Origin: an uncultured Anaerolineaceae bacterium
GTDB taxonomy: Bacteria; Chloroflexota; Anaerolineae; Anaerolineales; Anaerolineaceae
DNA: 56,036 nucleotides
Assembly: GCA_927443345.1 (NCBI GenBank)
Contig: CAKMKJ010000032.1
Coordinates: 1 to 56,036, forward strand
Direction: 5' to 3'
In this document: in pieces, positions 41,826-51,077 of the stretch
How the letters are laid out: each line of letters opens with the position of its first letter
Numbering within the stretch: position 1 is the stretch's first letter
Made by a program: the position numbers and the translations under genes
The notes under the pieces: model-generated
Databases searched by the model: none
Seen by the model: only the letters and a program-made list of their open reading frames with translations
What the model was told of the DNA's origin: nothing

Positions 41826-42698
41826 ATGCGAGACTACACGAATGAACTGCTCGAATTGATTCGCCTCACTTCAACCAACCTCCCCAAACAGGTTGAAGAC
41901 CGATTAAAAGCAGCATTGGCAAACGAGGAACCCGGTTCCGCAGCGCAGGCTGCACTTGAGACAATCCTCAAGAATGTGGCCATGACCCGCAAGAATTCCA
42001 CTCCCATTTGTCAAGATTCAGGTACGCCCATTTTTTACATTCACGCCCCTGCATTCATAGATAGAGATGAATTGACTCGACAGATTCGCACAGCGGTTGA
42101 ATTGGCAACAAAACAATCTTACCTGCGCCCCAATGCAGTGGATGCGCTCACCGGCACGAACACGGGCAACAACCTCGGTGATGATTTCTTCCCAACCATT
42201 CATTTTCAAACGTCTGAAACAGATGTATTGACCATCGATCTGCTCTTAAAGGGCGGCGGATGTGAAAATGTAGGTGCGCAATATTCTCTGCCTGATGATA
42301 ATCTGAAAGCCAAACGTGATCTTGATGGCGTCAGAAGAGCTGCGCTGGATGCTGTTTACCAGGCACAAGGTGAAGGCTGCTCACCTGGTTTTCTTGGCAT
42401 CGCCATCGGCGGTGACCGCGGAACGTCTTATCTGGCGTCCAAAGAAGTTTTTTTACGCGACCCTGATGATAAAAATCTGAATGCCGATTTGGATAAACTG
42501 GAAGATCAAATTACGACAGAAGCAAACCAACTTGGCATTGGCCCCATGGGGTTTGGTGGTAAAAGTACTGTGCTTGGCACAAAAATAAAAACTGCCCACC
42601 GGCTGCCAGCTTCATTTTTTGTCACCATCTCATACATGTGCTGGGCTTACCGCCGCCACAAGATGATCATCATTGGTGCCAAGACCATTTACGAATAG
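41826..42698 (+). CDS. Class I fumarate hydratase, alpha subunit (or L-tartrate dehydratase TtdA-like)
   Basis: 290 residues, [4Fe-4S] N-terminal subunit of a two-subunit class I hydro-lyase. Cluster cysteines are in PICQDSGTP, KGGGCENVG and GEGCSPGFLGIAIGGDRG. Converts fumarate to malate with the beta subunit that follows (12-base gap). Tartrate dehydratase has the same architecture; the malic enzyme directly upstream favours fumarase. Confidence 0.9.
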   Translation: MRDYTNELLELIRLTSTNLPKQVEDRLKAALANEEPGSAAQAALETILKNVAMTRKNSTPICQDSGTPIFYIHAPAFIDRDELTRQIRTAVELATKQSYLRPNAVDALTGTNTGNNLGDDFFPTIHFQTSETDVLTIDLLLKGGGCENVGAQYSLPDDNLKAKRDLDGVRRAALDAVYQAQGEGCSPGFLGIAIGGDRGTSYLASKEVFLRDPDDKNLNADLDKLEDQITTEANQLGIGPMGFGGKSTVLGTKIKTAHRLPASFFVTISYMCWAYRRHKMIIIGAKTIYE

Positions 42699-42710
42699 AT
42701 CGGAGAAAGT

Positions 42711-43331
42711 GTGAAAAAACACCTCACCATCCCCATTAGTGCGGATGAAATCAAACGCTTGCATGTAGGTGACTCAGTGCTCTTAAGCGGCGTAATAATG
42801 ACCGGCAGAGATGCCTTCCACAAATGGATTCACGATGTCTTTATCAATAAGACCATTCCGTCAACTCAAGAAGATTTAGATATCCTAAAACAAATAAAGC
42901 CATTGCTGGATGAAGGTTTGATCTACCACTGCGGCCCTGTGGTGTCAGGGTTGGACTCAAAACAGTATCATTTTGTGGCCGCCGGCCCCACCACCAGCGT
43001 TCGTGAAGAGCCCTATCAAGCTGATGTGATTAAATTCCTGAATCTGCGGGGCGTGATCGGAAAAGGCGGCATGGGGCAAAAAACGCTTGAATCTTGTCAT
43101 GAAGCACCAGCGGTTTATTTCCATGCCATCGGCGGCGCGGCTGCCTTGATTGCTGAATCCATCGTCGAGGTGCTCGGTGTTCACAAATTGGAATTTGGGG
43201 TTCCAGAAGCGATGTGGATAATAAAGGTCAAAGACTTGCCTGTGATTGTCACCATGGACGCGCATAATGCCAGTTTGCATACAACTATACAGGAGCGTTC
43301 AAAAGCTGCAGTTGACACTCTGCTTACCTAA
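42711..43331 (+). CDS. Class I fumarate hydratase, beta subunit (or TtdB-like)
   Basis: 206 residues, C-terminal subunit. Motifs: GDSVLLSGVIMTGRDAFHKW, IYHCGPVV, AAGPTTSVREEPYQ and GKGGMGQKT. Starts at GTG 42711 with CGGAG 6 bases upstream. Forms the dehydratase with the gene before it; end of the three-gene malic enzyme-fumarase operon. Confidence 0.92.
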   Translation: MKKHLTIPISADEIKRLHVGDSVLLSGVIMTGRDAFHKWIHDVFINKTIPSTQEDLDILKQIKPLLDEGLIYHCGPVVSGLDSKQYHFVAAGPTTSVREEPYQADVIKFLNLRGVIGKGGMGQKTLESCHEAPAVYFHAIGGAAALIAESIVEVLGVHKLEFGVPEAMWIIKVKDLPVIVTMDAHNASLHTTIQERSKAAVDTLLT

Positions 43332-43451
43332 ATGAAAAATATGCAACCCTTCTTAAAAAAGTGTTTTTTAATGTAAGTCCGAGTTTATAATTTCAGGAAT
43401 AATAAAGCAGATGGTTTTATACTCCATTCCGAATATAAACAGGTGTATTGC

Positions 43452-44393
43452 ATGCTCATCCCTTTTAAATTAATTCCCAACTATAAAGAATATGTCTGGG
43501 GTGGAAAGAAACTGCGGCCTCAAGCTGACAAGACTGCCGAAGCCTGGATTGTCAGCGAGGAAGATATTGTCGCAGACGGCCCATATATCGGCAAAACCCT
43601 TGCCAAGGTCGTTGAACTTGAAGGAACCGCCTTGCTCGGCTCGAAGGTAGTTCAACGAACAGGCAGGCGTTTTCCTTTGCTGATTAAACTACTGGATTGT
43701 GCAGACTGGCTCTCATTGCAGGTGCATCCGAACAACGAACAGGCCAAAAAGCTGGCTGGCCCAACTCAATTTGGTAAAACAGAAGCCTGGTTTGTGGTTG
43801 ATGCTGACAAAGAGGCACAATTGATCAGCGGACTCAAACCCAACGTGACCCGCCAGGATATTCAAGCCGCTGCCGGAAAAAAAGAGATTCTAGACCTGGT
43901 GGAACGGCGGTCAGTAAAAGCCGGGGATACCATCTTTATCGCGCCAGGCACCATTCACGCGCTTGGCCCTGGATTGTTAATCTACGAGGTTCAACAAAAT
44001 TCAGACCTCACGTACCGCGTTTATGACTGGAACCGTCCGATGGACGGCACGAGAAAATTGCATATCGCTGAATCCATTGAAGTGCTTGACCCCAATGAGA
44101 AAGGGATTGTCAAGTCATTTGATGAAAAAGCGTTGTCATCTCCAATAAACACATTGGCTTCATGCCGCTATTTCACTTTAACCTTGATGCGCGGTAATCA
44201 AAGCAGTGTGAAGATCAATACCATGGGTGAATCTTTTGCGGTCATTACATCCATTGACAGCACCATCATAGTTAAAGGAAGTGATTGGTCCTTCACGCTC
44301 AATCCGTTGGAGACGTTATTTATTCCTGCTGAAGTTCCGCCTTTCGAGGTGGCGTTTACAGATGAAGGCAGAGCTTTGCTGGCAAGGTGCTAA
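43452..44393 (+). CDS. manA: Mannose-6-phosphate isomerase, class I
   Basis: 313 residues, zinc-dependent cupin-fold isomerase of mannose-6-P and fructose-6-P. Motifs: YVWGGKKL near the N-terminus, LSLQVHPNNEQAK with zinc His, KTEAWFVVDAD and FIAPGTIHALGPG. The short bacterial type (YvyI/ManA of Bacillus size). Start at ATG 43452 after AGG; a GTG three codons earlier overlaps that site. Could channel mannose released by the GH38 enzyme upstream, after phosphorylation by a kinase not in the window. Confidence 0.9.
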   Translation: MLIPFKLIPNYKEYVWGGKKLRPQADKTAEAWIVSEEDIVADGPYIGKTLAKVVELEGTALLGSKVVQRTGRRFPLLIKLLDCADWLSLQVHPNNEQAKKLAGPTQFGKTEAWFVVDADKEAQLISGLKPNVTRQDIQAAAGKKEILDLVERRSVKAGDTIFIAPGTIHALGPGLLIYEVQQNSDLTYRVYDWNRPMDGTRKLHIAESIEVLDPNEKGIVKSFDEKALSSPINTLASCRYFTLTLMRGNQSSVKINTMGESFAVITSIDSTIIVKGSDWSFTLNPLETLFIPAEVPPFEVAFTDEGRALLARC

Positions 44394-44420
44394 TCGAATC
44401 TAGTGAATGAATAACCGAAG

Positions 44421-44458
44421 AAAAAGTAGAGACGGTTCGTGAACCTCCTCTACTTTTT
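44421..44458. terminator. Strong bidirectional terminator
   Basis: AAAAAGTAGAG (44421-44431) pairs with CTCTACTTTTT (44448-44458); an inner GGTTC/GAACC stem (44434-44438, 44441-44445) extends it. T-run follows on the plus strand, A-run precedes. Separates the convergent manA and the sugar isomerase genes. Confidence 0.9.
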
Positions 44459-44479
44459 TTTCATTTTTATGTATATCAA

Positions 44480-45442
44480 TTACGCCCAGAACATTTCACC
44501 AGCGCTTTCCACCGTCACCACTTCCTTGAGTGCATCCAGACCCTTTTTCACACCTTCATCAAATGACATCATGCCGTCTTCATGTTCTAGCGATATGGCG
44601 TGATCATAGCCAATCATACGCAGGGCGGATACGATATCTTTCCAGACCTTGAGGTCGTGTCCGTAACCAATGCTCCTGAATGTCCATGAGCGGTGCGGAA
44701 TGTCGGTGTAAGGCTTGTGGTCGTTGCAGCCATTTACTGCTACATTGTATGGGTCTACATAACAATCCTTGCCGTGCACATGCACGATGGCTTCACCCAA
44801 TTTACGGATGGCGGCTACAGGATCCACCCCATTCCAGAAGAGGTGGCTGGGGTCGAAGTTGCAGCCCAATGCCGGGCCGCAAGCTTCACGCATGCGCAGC
44901 ATGGTTTCAACATTATAGATCAACATGCCAGGATGCATTTCAATGCCGATCTTCACTTTATGTTCTTCGGCAAATTTGGCCGTTTTCTGCCAATAGGGAA
45001 TGCCCACCTTATTCCATTGATAATCAAGGATTTCGCCAAAATGCGGCGGCCAGGGACAGGTCACCCAGTTTGGCATCGTATCGGTGGAAGAACCCGCCGG
45101 CAGACCAGACATACCGTTTACGACAGGTACCCCCAGCATCTCTGCCAGACGGATGGATTTGCGCAGAAGTTCATCCGAATCGGCGGCAATTTTCTTGTCT
45201 GGTCCGATGGGGTCCCAATGTGCACTAAAAGCGCTGATAATCATGCCGCGCGTTTCCACCGCTCTGAGATAGGCTTTACGTTTTTCGCTGCTCTCAAGCA
45301 GATAATCCAAGGCACAGTGGTGGGCGCCAGGCAAACCGCCAGTACCAATTTCAACAGCAGTAGCGCCATAAGAGAGTATCTTATCCAGAGCCTGTTCAAA
45401 GGGTAATTGCTGAAAAATTACAGAAAATACGCCAATCCGCAT
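44480..45442 (-). CDS. Sugar isomerase/epimerase-like TIM barrel (AP endonuclease 2 family) A
   Basis: 320 residues, xylose-isomerase-like barrel. Likely metal ligands lie in IGIEMHPGML, CNFDPSHLFW, VHVHGKD and SLEHEDG, the positions typical for sugar isomerases and 3-keto-sugar lyases of this fold. Longer than the other three such proteins in the operon. Distal gene of the ROK-controlled cluster, 40 bases after the Gfo/Idh gene. Reaction unknown; with the adjacent dehydrogenase it may act on an oxidised (3-keto) sugar. Confidence 0.85.
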   Translation of the reverse strand: MRIGVFSVIFQQLPFEQALDKILSYGATAVEIGTGGLPGAHHCALDYLLESSEKRKAYLRAVETRGMIISAFSAHWDPIGPDKKIAADSDELLRKSIRLAEMLGVPVVNGMSGLPAGSSTDTMPNWVTCPWPPHFGEILDYQWNKVGIPYWQKTAKFAEEHKVKIGIEMHPGMLIYNVETMLRMREACGPALGCNFDPSHLFWNGVDPVAAIRKLGEAIVHVHGKDCYVDPYNVAVNGCNDHKPYTDIPHRSWTFRSIGYGHDLKVWKDIVSALRMIGYDHAISLEHEDGMMSFDEGVKKGLDALKEVVTVESAGEMFWA

Positions 45443-45482
45443 AGGGTTGCTCCTTCATATAATATGTAATACGCAACATTTT

Positions 45483-46643
45483 CTATTTTACAACTTCAGA
45501 TACTTTTACCCAGCGATTTTCGAGTGCTGAAAGCCGAATTGCTTCACACAGTTCCATCTCATGATGACCATCTTCGAAGGTTGCAAATTTACCGGTTTCA
45601 GGCATTTTTCCAGTTTTGATTGCAGAATAGAATTGTTTGAATACCTGCACGAATGTGTCAGGGTAACCTTCTGCATGTCCACCCGGAAAACCGGTTAAGG
45701 CGCGTGAACTGGCGTGAAATAGAGAGGGGTCCTTGGAGAGAAGTTGATTGGGTTGATCTCTAAAGCCTATCCACAATTCATTCGGGTTTTCTTGCTGCCA
45801 ACGCATGGCTGATTTTGAACCACCAATTTCAAACCACAACATATTCTTGCGGCCAGCGCTGACCTGTGAAAGCGTGACATTACCAAGCGCTCCATTGCTG
45901 AACCTGAAGAGGATCAGTGCGACATCTTCTGTTCGAATTGAGACCTCATTCGTAGAACGGTTTTCTTCGAGCTTACCAGAATAAGTTTGCACCTCACCAG
46001 CGGGTTGAAGCCTGGTTTTATGCACAATCGAAAAATCAGCCATTACTTCTGTGATGCTCAATCCGGTCAAATAAGTGACCAGGTCCATCCAATGGGTGCC
46101 TATATCGGCAACGACTCTCAAATCACCGCCCTGCTCAGGTTCCAGTCGCCAGTTCCAATCATTTTTCAAGAACAGCCAGTCTTGAAGATAAGCGCCGTGG
46201 ATGAGGTATGGCTCACCCAAATCACCAGCGGAGATTCGCGCTTTGGCTTCCTGACAGATTGGATAAAACCGCAAATTGTAATTTACCGCTGTGAAGAGTC
46301 TTTTTTCTTTGGCAAGTTTTGCCAGTTCTCTTGACTCATCCATGCTCATGGCCAGGGGTTTTTCACATAACACATGCTTCCCGGAGAGCAGGGCTTGCTT
46401 TGCCTGATCAAAGTGTAAGTTGTTCGGCGTGCAGAGATGCACAACTTGAACCTCAGAATCAGCGATCACCTCTGTAAAGCTTTTATACCACTTGGGTATG
46501 GATAATTCTGAGGCGGTTTTTTGGGCTTCGTTTTCATCAATACCTGCCACACCATGCACTTCAACACCCAATCGTCTCAACGACTGAATGTGTGTTCTCC
46601 CCATAAAACCCAACCCAACTACCACTACCTTGGGATCACTCAT
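45483..46643 (-). CDS. Gfo/Idh/MocA-family sugar oxidoreductase
   Basis: 386 residues, NAD(P)-dependent dehydrogenase of sugars or inositol. Rossmann motif VVGLGFMGRTHIQSL (about 6-20), LCEKPLAMSMDESREL with catalytic Lys of EKP, and the C-terminal alpha/beta sheet domain with GDLRVVADIGTHWMDL. GGAGG before ATG. Sits between TIM-barrel genes; this pairing is common in pathways that oxidise a sugar at C3 or C1 before cleavage or isomerisation. Substrate unknown. Confidence 0.92.
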   Translation of the reverse strand: MSDPKVVVVGLGFMGRTHIQSLRRLGVEVHGVAGIDENEAQKTASELSIPKWYKSFTEVIADSEVQVVHLCTPNNLHFDQAKQALLSGKHVLCEKPLAMSMDESRELAKLAKEKRLFTAVNYNLRFYPICQEAKARISAGDLGEPYLIHGAYLQDWLFLKNDWNWRLEPEQGGDLRVVADIGTHWMDLVTYLTGLSITEVMADFSIVHKTRLQPAGEVQTYSGKLEENRSTNEVSIRTEDVALILFRFSNGALGNVTLSQVSAGRKNMLWFEIGGSKSAMRWQQENPNELWIGFRDQPNQLLSKDPSLFHASSRALTGFPGGHAEGYPDTFVQVFKQFYSAIKTGKMPETGKFATFEDGHHEMELCEAIRLSALENRWVKVSEVVK

Positions 46644-46714
46644 TCTTCCTCCAAATAATTAATATTCAGTTCAGTAAAACAGTAGCCATAAAAATAAAAA
46701 ATAATAACAGAATT

Positions 46715-46740
46715 GGGAAGGATTTATTATTCCTTCCCAA
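46715..46740 (-). terminator. Intra-cluster terminator or attenuator
   Basis: TGGGAAGGA (46715-46723) pairs with TCCTTCCCA (46732-46740), 8-base loop; on the minus strand a U-rich stretch follows. Lies between TIM-barrel B and the Gfo/Idh gene and may reduce expression of the last two genes. Confidence 0.75.
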
Positions 46741-46748
46741 AAATAAAA

Positions 46749-47576
46749 TTATAGAAGCTTGCTCAAATGCTCAAAACTACGGATTGCATCAGGAACAGTT
46801 CCACATTCTACACTGAAAACAATATCTGTGGGTGCATTTTTGGCGATTTCGATCATGCGTTTCCAATCCACCACACCATCACCACAAGCGCAGCCGACCG
46901 GCGTTCCTGATACTTTGCCTTTTTCTTCACCACTTTGCGAGAAACTGATATCTTTGGCATGCAAATGAACCAAGCGACTCGTGACATGAGACAGCCAGTC
47001 ATAAGTATCAGTAGTGCCAGCCAAATAGCTGTTGCCTGTATCATAATTGATGCCAATAGCAGGTGACTTGACCAGATCATAAATGCTGTCAAGACCTTCT
47101 TGTGATTTGGAATATTGCTGATGAGGTTCAATGCCAATCTTGATGCCGTAACGCTCAGCCACCATGGAAGCTTCCTTAAGCGTATAGGTCATCAAGGTAT
47201 AATCCATATCTCTGGTGGTCCATTCTGGTTTGGGTCCCTCATCGGTATTGACTACAGGTGCACCGGCATCCGACGCCCAGCGAATTGCCTGTTTAAGATA
47301 CTCGACGCTTATCTCTGGTTTGCATAATGGCGTGTGAGCAGAGACACCAGACATCTTGATGTTGTGTTTATCACACAGGTCTCTTGCCCAACGCGGATCG
47401 TCAAACATGGAGACGCTGTGAAAATAGCGGGCTTCACTTAATAATTCTCTCCCCCAGTGAACCATGGGTTCAAGATATTGGTACCCAATTTCGGCTGCCT
47501 TGGCGACGCCCCAATCAAAGGGTTTATCATGTGATCTGACAAACTCCATATTAATGCCTAATAAGATTTTGCCCAT
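46749..47576 (-). CDS. Sugar isomerase/epimerase-like TIM barrel B
   Basis: 275 residues of the xylose-isomerase-like TIM-barrel family. Probable metal-binding segments: IGIEPHQQYSK, GINYDTGNSY, LVHLHAKDIS and FSVECG. An unusual Cys pair/cluster GCACGDG near the end might touch the metal or be structural. Closely related in plan to TIM-barrel C just upstream (42-base gap), which suggests a duplication. Function in sugar conversion inferred only from fold and operon. Confidence 0.85.
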   Translation of the reverse strand: MGKILLGINMEFVRSHDKPFDWGVAKAAEIGYQYLEPMVHWGRELLSEARYFHSVSMFDDPRWARDLCDKHNIKMSGVSAHTPLCKPEISVEYLKQAIRWASDAGAPVVNTDEGPKPEWTTRDMDYTLMTYTLKEASMVAERYGIKIGIEPHQQYSKSQEGLDSIYDLVKSPAIGINYDTGNSYLAGTTDTYDWLSHVTSRLVHLHAKDISFSQSGEEKGKVSGTPVGCACGDGVVDWKRMIEIAKNAPTDIVFSVECGTVPDAIRSFEHLSKLL

Positions 47577-47617
47577 CTACCTACTCCTCAAAATAGAGAA
47601 CCGTTGATCAATCAAAA

Positions 47618-48490
47618 TCAGGATGCCATTCGTTTGTTGGCATCATCCACAACTTTGCGAACCCATGCCAGACTTTTTTCGATCATTGGTCCGCCCTGGC
47701 CTTCGCATTCCAGACTGACGACGCCATCAAATTTGTTATCCGCAAGAATATCAAAACACTTCTTAATATTCTCACCATTGACACCGTCACCGATGGCGCA
47801 TTGGCTCACAGCAATTCCCGTCAACTCTCCACGCAACGAAGAGGCAAGGGAGTCGCTGACATCTTTTACATGCACATGGCTGACCTTATTCTTAAATTTC
47901 TGCAGAAAAGCAACAGGGTCTTGTCCGGCAATGAAAGTGTTACCAGTATCCATATTCATTCTCAAATAGTCACTGTCAACAAATGACAGCATTTTTTCCA
48001 TGAACTCTGGTTTGGTGGTGTAATAACCATGGGGTTCGATATCTATGATCATTTTATAGCGTTCAGCAACTTCAATGATCTGGCTGTATGACCGTTTCAT
48101 CATATCAAGTGCTTGTTCGTTGGTGAGCCCTTTGGGTGCAAAACGATCATCCGTCGTGTCAACATGGTCGCATCCAGCCAGGTAAGCCCAGCGGATAGTG
48201 CGCAGCACATACTCAACACCTAATGATGCACCTTCTGGCAGAGACATCGGAAAAGCCGCGTCAATTTGCGAGAAACGTAAGCCGTATTTTGCTGCTTTTT
48301 CACGCCACATCATGGGATCTTCCCACATGGCAACGTGAGGTTGGTATCCAAGACCGTGGATCCAGCTCACTCCATCAATCATGCCGCATTCTACCCAATG
48401 CAAATCATTTTTTTGTCCCCATTGCAATGCTTGTTCAAAATTCCAATAACTGCTATTAAATGCGTCTGTATGAAAACCGATCTCGATCAT
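47618..48490 (-). CDS. Sugar isomerase/epimerase-like TIM barrel C
   Basis: 290 residues, same family. Segments IIDIEPHGYYTT, RMNMDTGNTFI, VSHVHVKDVSD and VSLECEGQGG line up with those of TIM-barrel B, including the shared late CxxGDGV motif (SQCAIGDGV versus GCACGDGV). First gene after the binding protein; a stem-loop separates them. SD AAGGAG is 11 bases from ATG, longer than usual. Confidence 0.85.
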   Translation of the reverse strand: MIEIGFHTDAFNSSYWNFEQALQWGQKNDLHWVECGMIDGVSWIHGLGYQPHVAMWEDPMMWREKAAKYGLRFSQIDAAFPMSLPEGASLGVEYVLRTIRWAYLAGCDHVDTTDDRFAPKGLTNEQALDMMKRSYSQIIEVAERYKMIIDIEPHGYYTTKPEFMEKMLSFVDSDYLRMNMDTGNTFIAGQDPVAFLQKFKNKVSHVHVKDVSDSLASSLRGELTGIAVSQCAIGDGVNGENIKKCFDILADNKFDGVVSLECEGQGGPMIEKSLAWVRKVVDDANKRMAS

Positions 48491-48530
48491 GGATATCGAA
48501 CTCCTTTCATGGAAGTTGTCCTTTTTAAGA

Positions 48531-48561
48531 ATGAGCCCGCCCGAAAACCGAGCGGGCTCAT
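48531..48561 (-). terminator. Stem-loop after the binding-protein gene
   Basis: ATGAGCCCGC (48531-48540) pairs with GCGGGCTCAT (48552-48561) around an 11-base loop. GC-rich and 28 bases beyond the binding-protein stop; weak U-run on the minus strand. Fits a leaky terminator or mRNA-stabilising hairpin. Confidence 0.75.
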
Positions 48562-48589
48562 TTACTAGCAGGTACTAATTACATTCGAA

Positions 48590-49912
48590 CTAATCGACGG
48601 TGTCTTTATATTTATTCACATCAACATTTTGCCAGGGTCCTGGCCATGTGGGCAGGTCTTCGCCACCAGAGAGTGCATAGTGCAGTGGGGGCATTCCAGC
48701 GGTGATGTAGGAATCAAGATTTTCAGCGGTGATTTCTGGCTGGGGCAGAACCCAGTTTTGTTGTACGGTCTCGCCCTTGAGGAACATGACAGCAGCCAAG
48801 ACAGCGGTTCTCCACTGATAGGTCGGGAAGGTTGGGGCAATAGCGGTCAAGTTATTGGCTTTCCAATACTCGAGGTAGTCCTGCTGATCTTCACCAACCA
48901 TAACTTTCGGGGCGGGTAGACCGGCATCTTCGAAGGCTTCCAAAATGGAGACAGCGGTACCGCCAGCATCCATCCAGACGGCGTCAATCGTGCCGTATTT
49001 GGCGATGTAGTCGGTCACAACTGTGCTGGCTTTGAAGCTATCATAGGCAACGAATTCAACACCGATGACATTGAGCTGAGGATTCTGCTCGAAGATCTTG
49101 CGAGCTGCACCCCAACGTTGTTCAAGCACATCAACACCGGGCAGGATGCGGAAGGCCAAAACGTTTCCACCTTCGGGCAGATTGTCAACAACGAATTGTG
49201 CGCCAGAGATACCGAAGGCATAGCCGCCGATGGGACGCTCTGAAACAACGGGGCAGTCAGTCTGTGCGTAGCGGTCAAATTGGACAACGGGCATAACTTC
49301 GCAGGCCTTCTCAACAATCGGAGTTAAGGCTTCGCTGGTATTGGATGCAACAATTAAGATATCGCATTTTCCAGGAGTGTTGATGAGGTCTTGGATGTCA
49401 GCGATTTGTTTGGCATCATTGCCCTGGGCATCGAGGTGATAGAAGTTCTTGACCATACCTTCGGCTCGGAGGGCGTCAACCTGCTCGCGCATTGAAACAT
49501 AGCCAACCACACGCCAGGGATTGTTCACGCCGGCATTGGAGAAGCAGATATTGTAGGGTGCTTCTTTGGCTGCGAAATCAGCATATTCAGGATATTTGCT
49601 AATGTCTGTGCCATTTTCTACCAGGTATTGAAGGTAGATCGGGGCTTCAGGATTCAATGGTGCGAGGGACATCTGAGCCAATGAGGTCTCATAATCGGCA
49701 TCATTGAAGAACTGAGGGGCAACCACTGCGGTATCCATCTGTAAACCAGGATTGGCGGCGGCAACGGGTTCCTCAACGGCTGCTTCAGTAGCCACAGGGG
49801 CTTCTTCTTCAACCATGGGGGCTTCAGTTGCAACAGCGGCGGGGGCGCAGGCTGCAAGTGCCATTGTCATAACAACAATTAACGTAACGACCAATAACAA
49901 ACTCTTTTTCAT
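48590..49912 (-). CDS. Sugar-binding lipoprotein of CUT2 ABC importer
   Basis: 440 residues, periplasmic-binding-protein type I (ribose/xylose/rhamnose-like). Lipobox LAAC with Cys22, then an unusually long Ala/Glu/Val-rich linker and about 80 residues before the binding fold (YNICFSNAGVNNPWRVVGY). AGGAGGAG before ATG. Works with the two permeases and ATPase upstream in the same operon; the gap of 148 bases and the hairpin after it allow separate control of its level. Confidence 0.93.
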   Translation of the reverse strand: MKKSLLLVVTLIVVMTMALAACAPAAVATEAPMVEEEAPVATEAAVEEPVAAANPGLQMDTAVVAPQFFNDADYETSLAQMSLAPLNPEAPIYLQYLVENGTDISKYPEYADFAAKEAPYNICFSNAGVNNPWRVVGYVSMREQVDALRAEGMVKNFYHLDAQGNDAKQIADIQDLINTPGKCDILIVASNTSEALTPIVEKACEVMPVVQFDRYAQTDCPVVSERPIGGYAFGISGAQFVVDNLPEGGNVLAFRILPGVDVLEQRWGAARKIFEQNPQLNVIGVEFVAYDSFKASTVVTDYIAKYGTIDAVWMDAGGTAVSILEAFEDAGLPAPKVMVGEDQQDYLEYWKANNLTAIAPTFPTYQWRTAVLAAVMFLKGETVQQNWVLPQPEITAENLDSYITAGMPPLHYALSGGEDLPTWPGPWQNVDVNKYKDTVD

Positions 49913-50060
49913 GTGCTAAACTCCTCCTGTACTAGAAACGTTTGAATTTTATGTTCAACGATCACGTACTTGACTACATTATTGATCTAAACATCACCTC
50001 CTTCAAATTTTTATCTCGCTAGTTGAACCAGAAAAGTAACTTTAAATTTAGCGAGTCATT

Positions 50061-51065
50061 TTACTTTTTCTTTCGTGTGCTCAATGCGACATACGCTACA
50101 GCAGCAATGATGATGAGTCCTTGAACAGCGTCTTTATAAGGCTTTGGAAGCCCGAGAAGATTAAGCAAATTAAATATTGCTTCCATGGTGAAGGCACCAA
50201 ATACTACATTCATAACCGAACCCTTGCCGCCGCCTAAAAGCACACCACCCACGACACAAGCTGCAATAGTCTGCATTTCAAGACCTTCACCGATGGTTAC
50301 ATTCACGCCACCAAATCCGCCGATCATGATTCCACCGATGACGGCAAATAGTGAAGAGATGACGAAAGCTATCATACGAACTAATCGAACACGAACACCT
50401 GAAAGCTGGCTGGCCCTTACATTATCGCCAATGGCGAGAATTTGCTTGCCAAAGTTGGAGCGGTGATAAATAAAATAAGTCACCAAAGCCAATATTAGCA
50501 AGATTGCCAGGGCGTAAGGGAATCGATCAACCAGAGGAACATTCTCAAAGTAGCCCCGGCCAAATGCACGCCAGTTCTCTGTCAAATAACCACGGGGAGC
50601 GCCGCCAACCCAATATAACGCGCCGCCTTTGACCAATAGCATCATTCCAAGCGTTGCAATGAAAGACGGAATTTTGAGGTAGCTGACCACGAAACCATTA
50701 ACCAGACCGATCAACAAGCCCAGGGCTAACATTGTCCAAATCGCAGTAGGCATCATGGTTGGATCATTGTTGAGCAGCAGCGAACTACCTAGCACTACCA
50801 TAGTCACGATAGACCCAATAGAAAGGTCATAACCGCCTGTAGAAAGAACTATCATTTCTCCAATTGCCAGAATGGCTAAAGGGGAAGTACGCCGCAAGAA
50901 TGCCATAATGCCTGGGGTTGATTGATACGTGGGGCTAAGCAAACCCAGCACAATGAAGATGCCAAAGAAGATGAAGTAAACTGCTGGAATCCTTCTGATC
51001 CCATTCCAAATAGCTTTTAATATTTTTAGGATCTTTGAGGGCTGTTTCAAAGTAGTTGTCGTCAT
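50061..51065 (-). CDS. CUT2 sugar ABC permease 1 (RbsC family)
   Basis: 334 residues, about 8-10 membrane helices. Family motifs VLSTGGYDLSIGSIVTMV, AIGDNVRASQLSGVRV and GGVLLGGGKGSVMNVV. AAGGAG before ATG. Twelve bases after a second, clearly different permease, so the transporter probably uses a heterodimeric membrane part as in the rhamnose and autoinducer-2 systems. Confidence 0.92.
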   Translation of the reverse strand: MTTTTLKQPSKILKILKAIWNGIRRIPAVYFIFFGIFIVLGLLSPTYQSTPGIMAFLRRTSPLAILAIGEMIVLSTGGYDLSIGSIVTMVVLGSSLLLNNDPTMMPTAIWTMLALGLLIGLVNGFVVSYLKIPSFIATLGMMLLVKGGALYWVGGAPRGYLTENWRAFGRGYFENVPLVDRFPYALAILLILALVTYFIYHRSNFGKQILAIGDNVRASQLSGVRVRLVRMIAFVISSLFAVIGGIMIGGFGGVNVTIGEGLEMQTIAACVVGGVLLGGGKGSVMNVVFGAFTMEAIFNLLNLLGLPKPYKDAVQGLIIIAAVAYVALSTRKKK

Positions 51066-51077
51066 TCAAGGCTCTCC

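Noticed and set aside
43353-43371. TTAAAAAA-gtg-TTTTTTAA as terminator of the fumarase operon
   Set aside because: Stem is A-T only and too weak for a confident call.
44693-45406. 237-codon plus-strand open frame
   Set aside because: Antisense to the TIM-barrel A gene; protein shows no recognisable features.
49961-50010. Leader peptide before the 48590-49912 binding-protein gene (AAGGAGGTG then ATG on the minus strand)
   Set aside because: The ATG is only two bases from the SD and the frame ends after six codons; no attenuator pairing was found.
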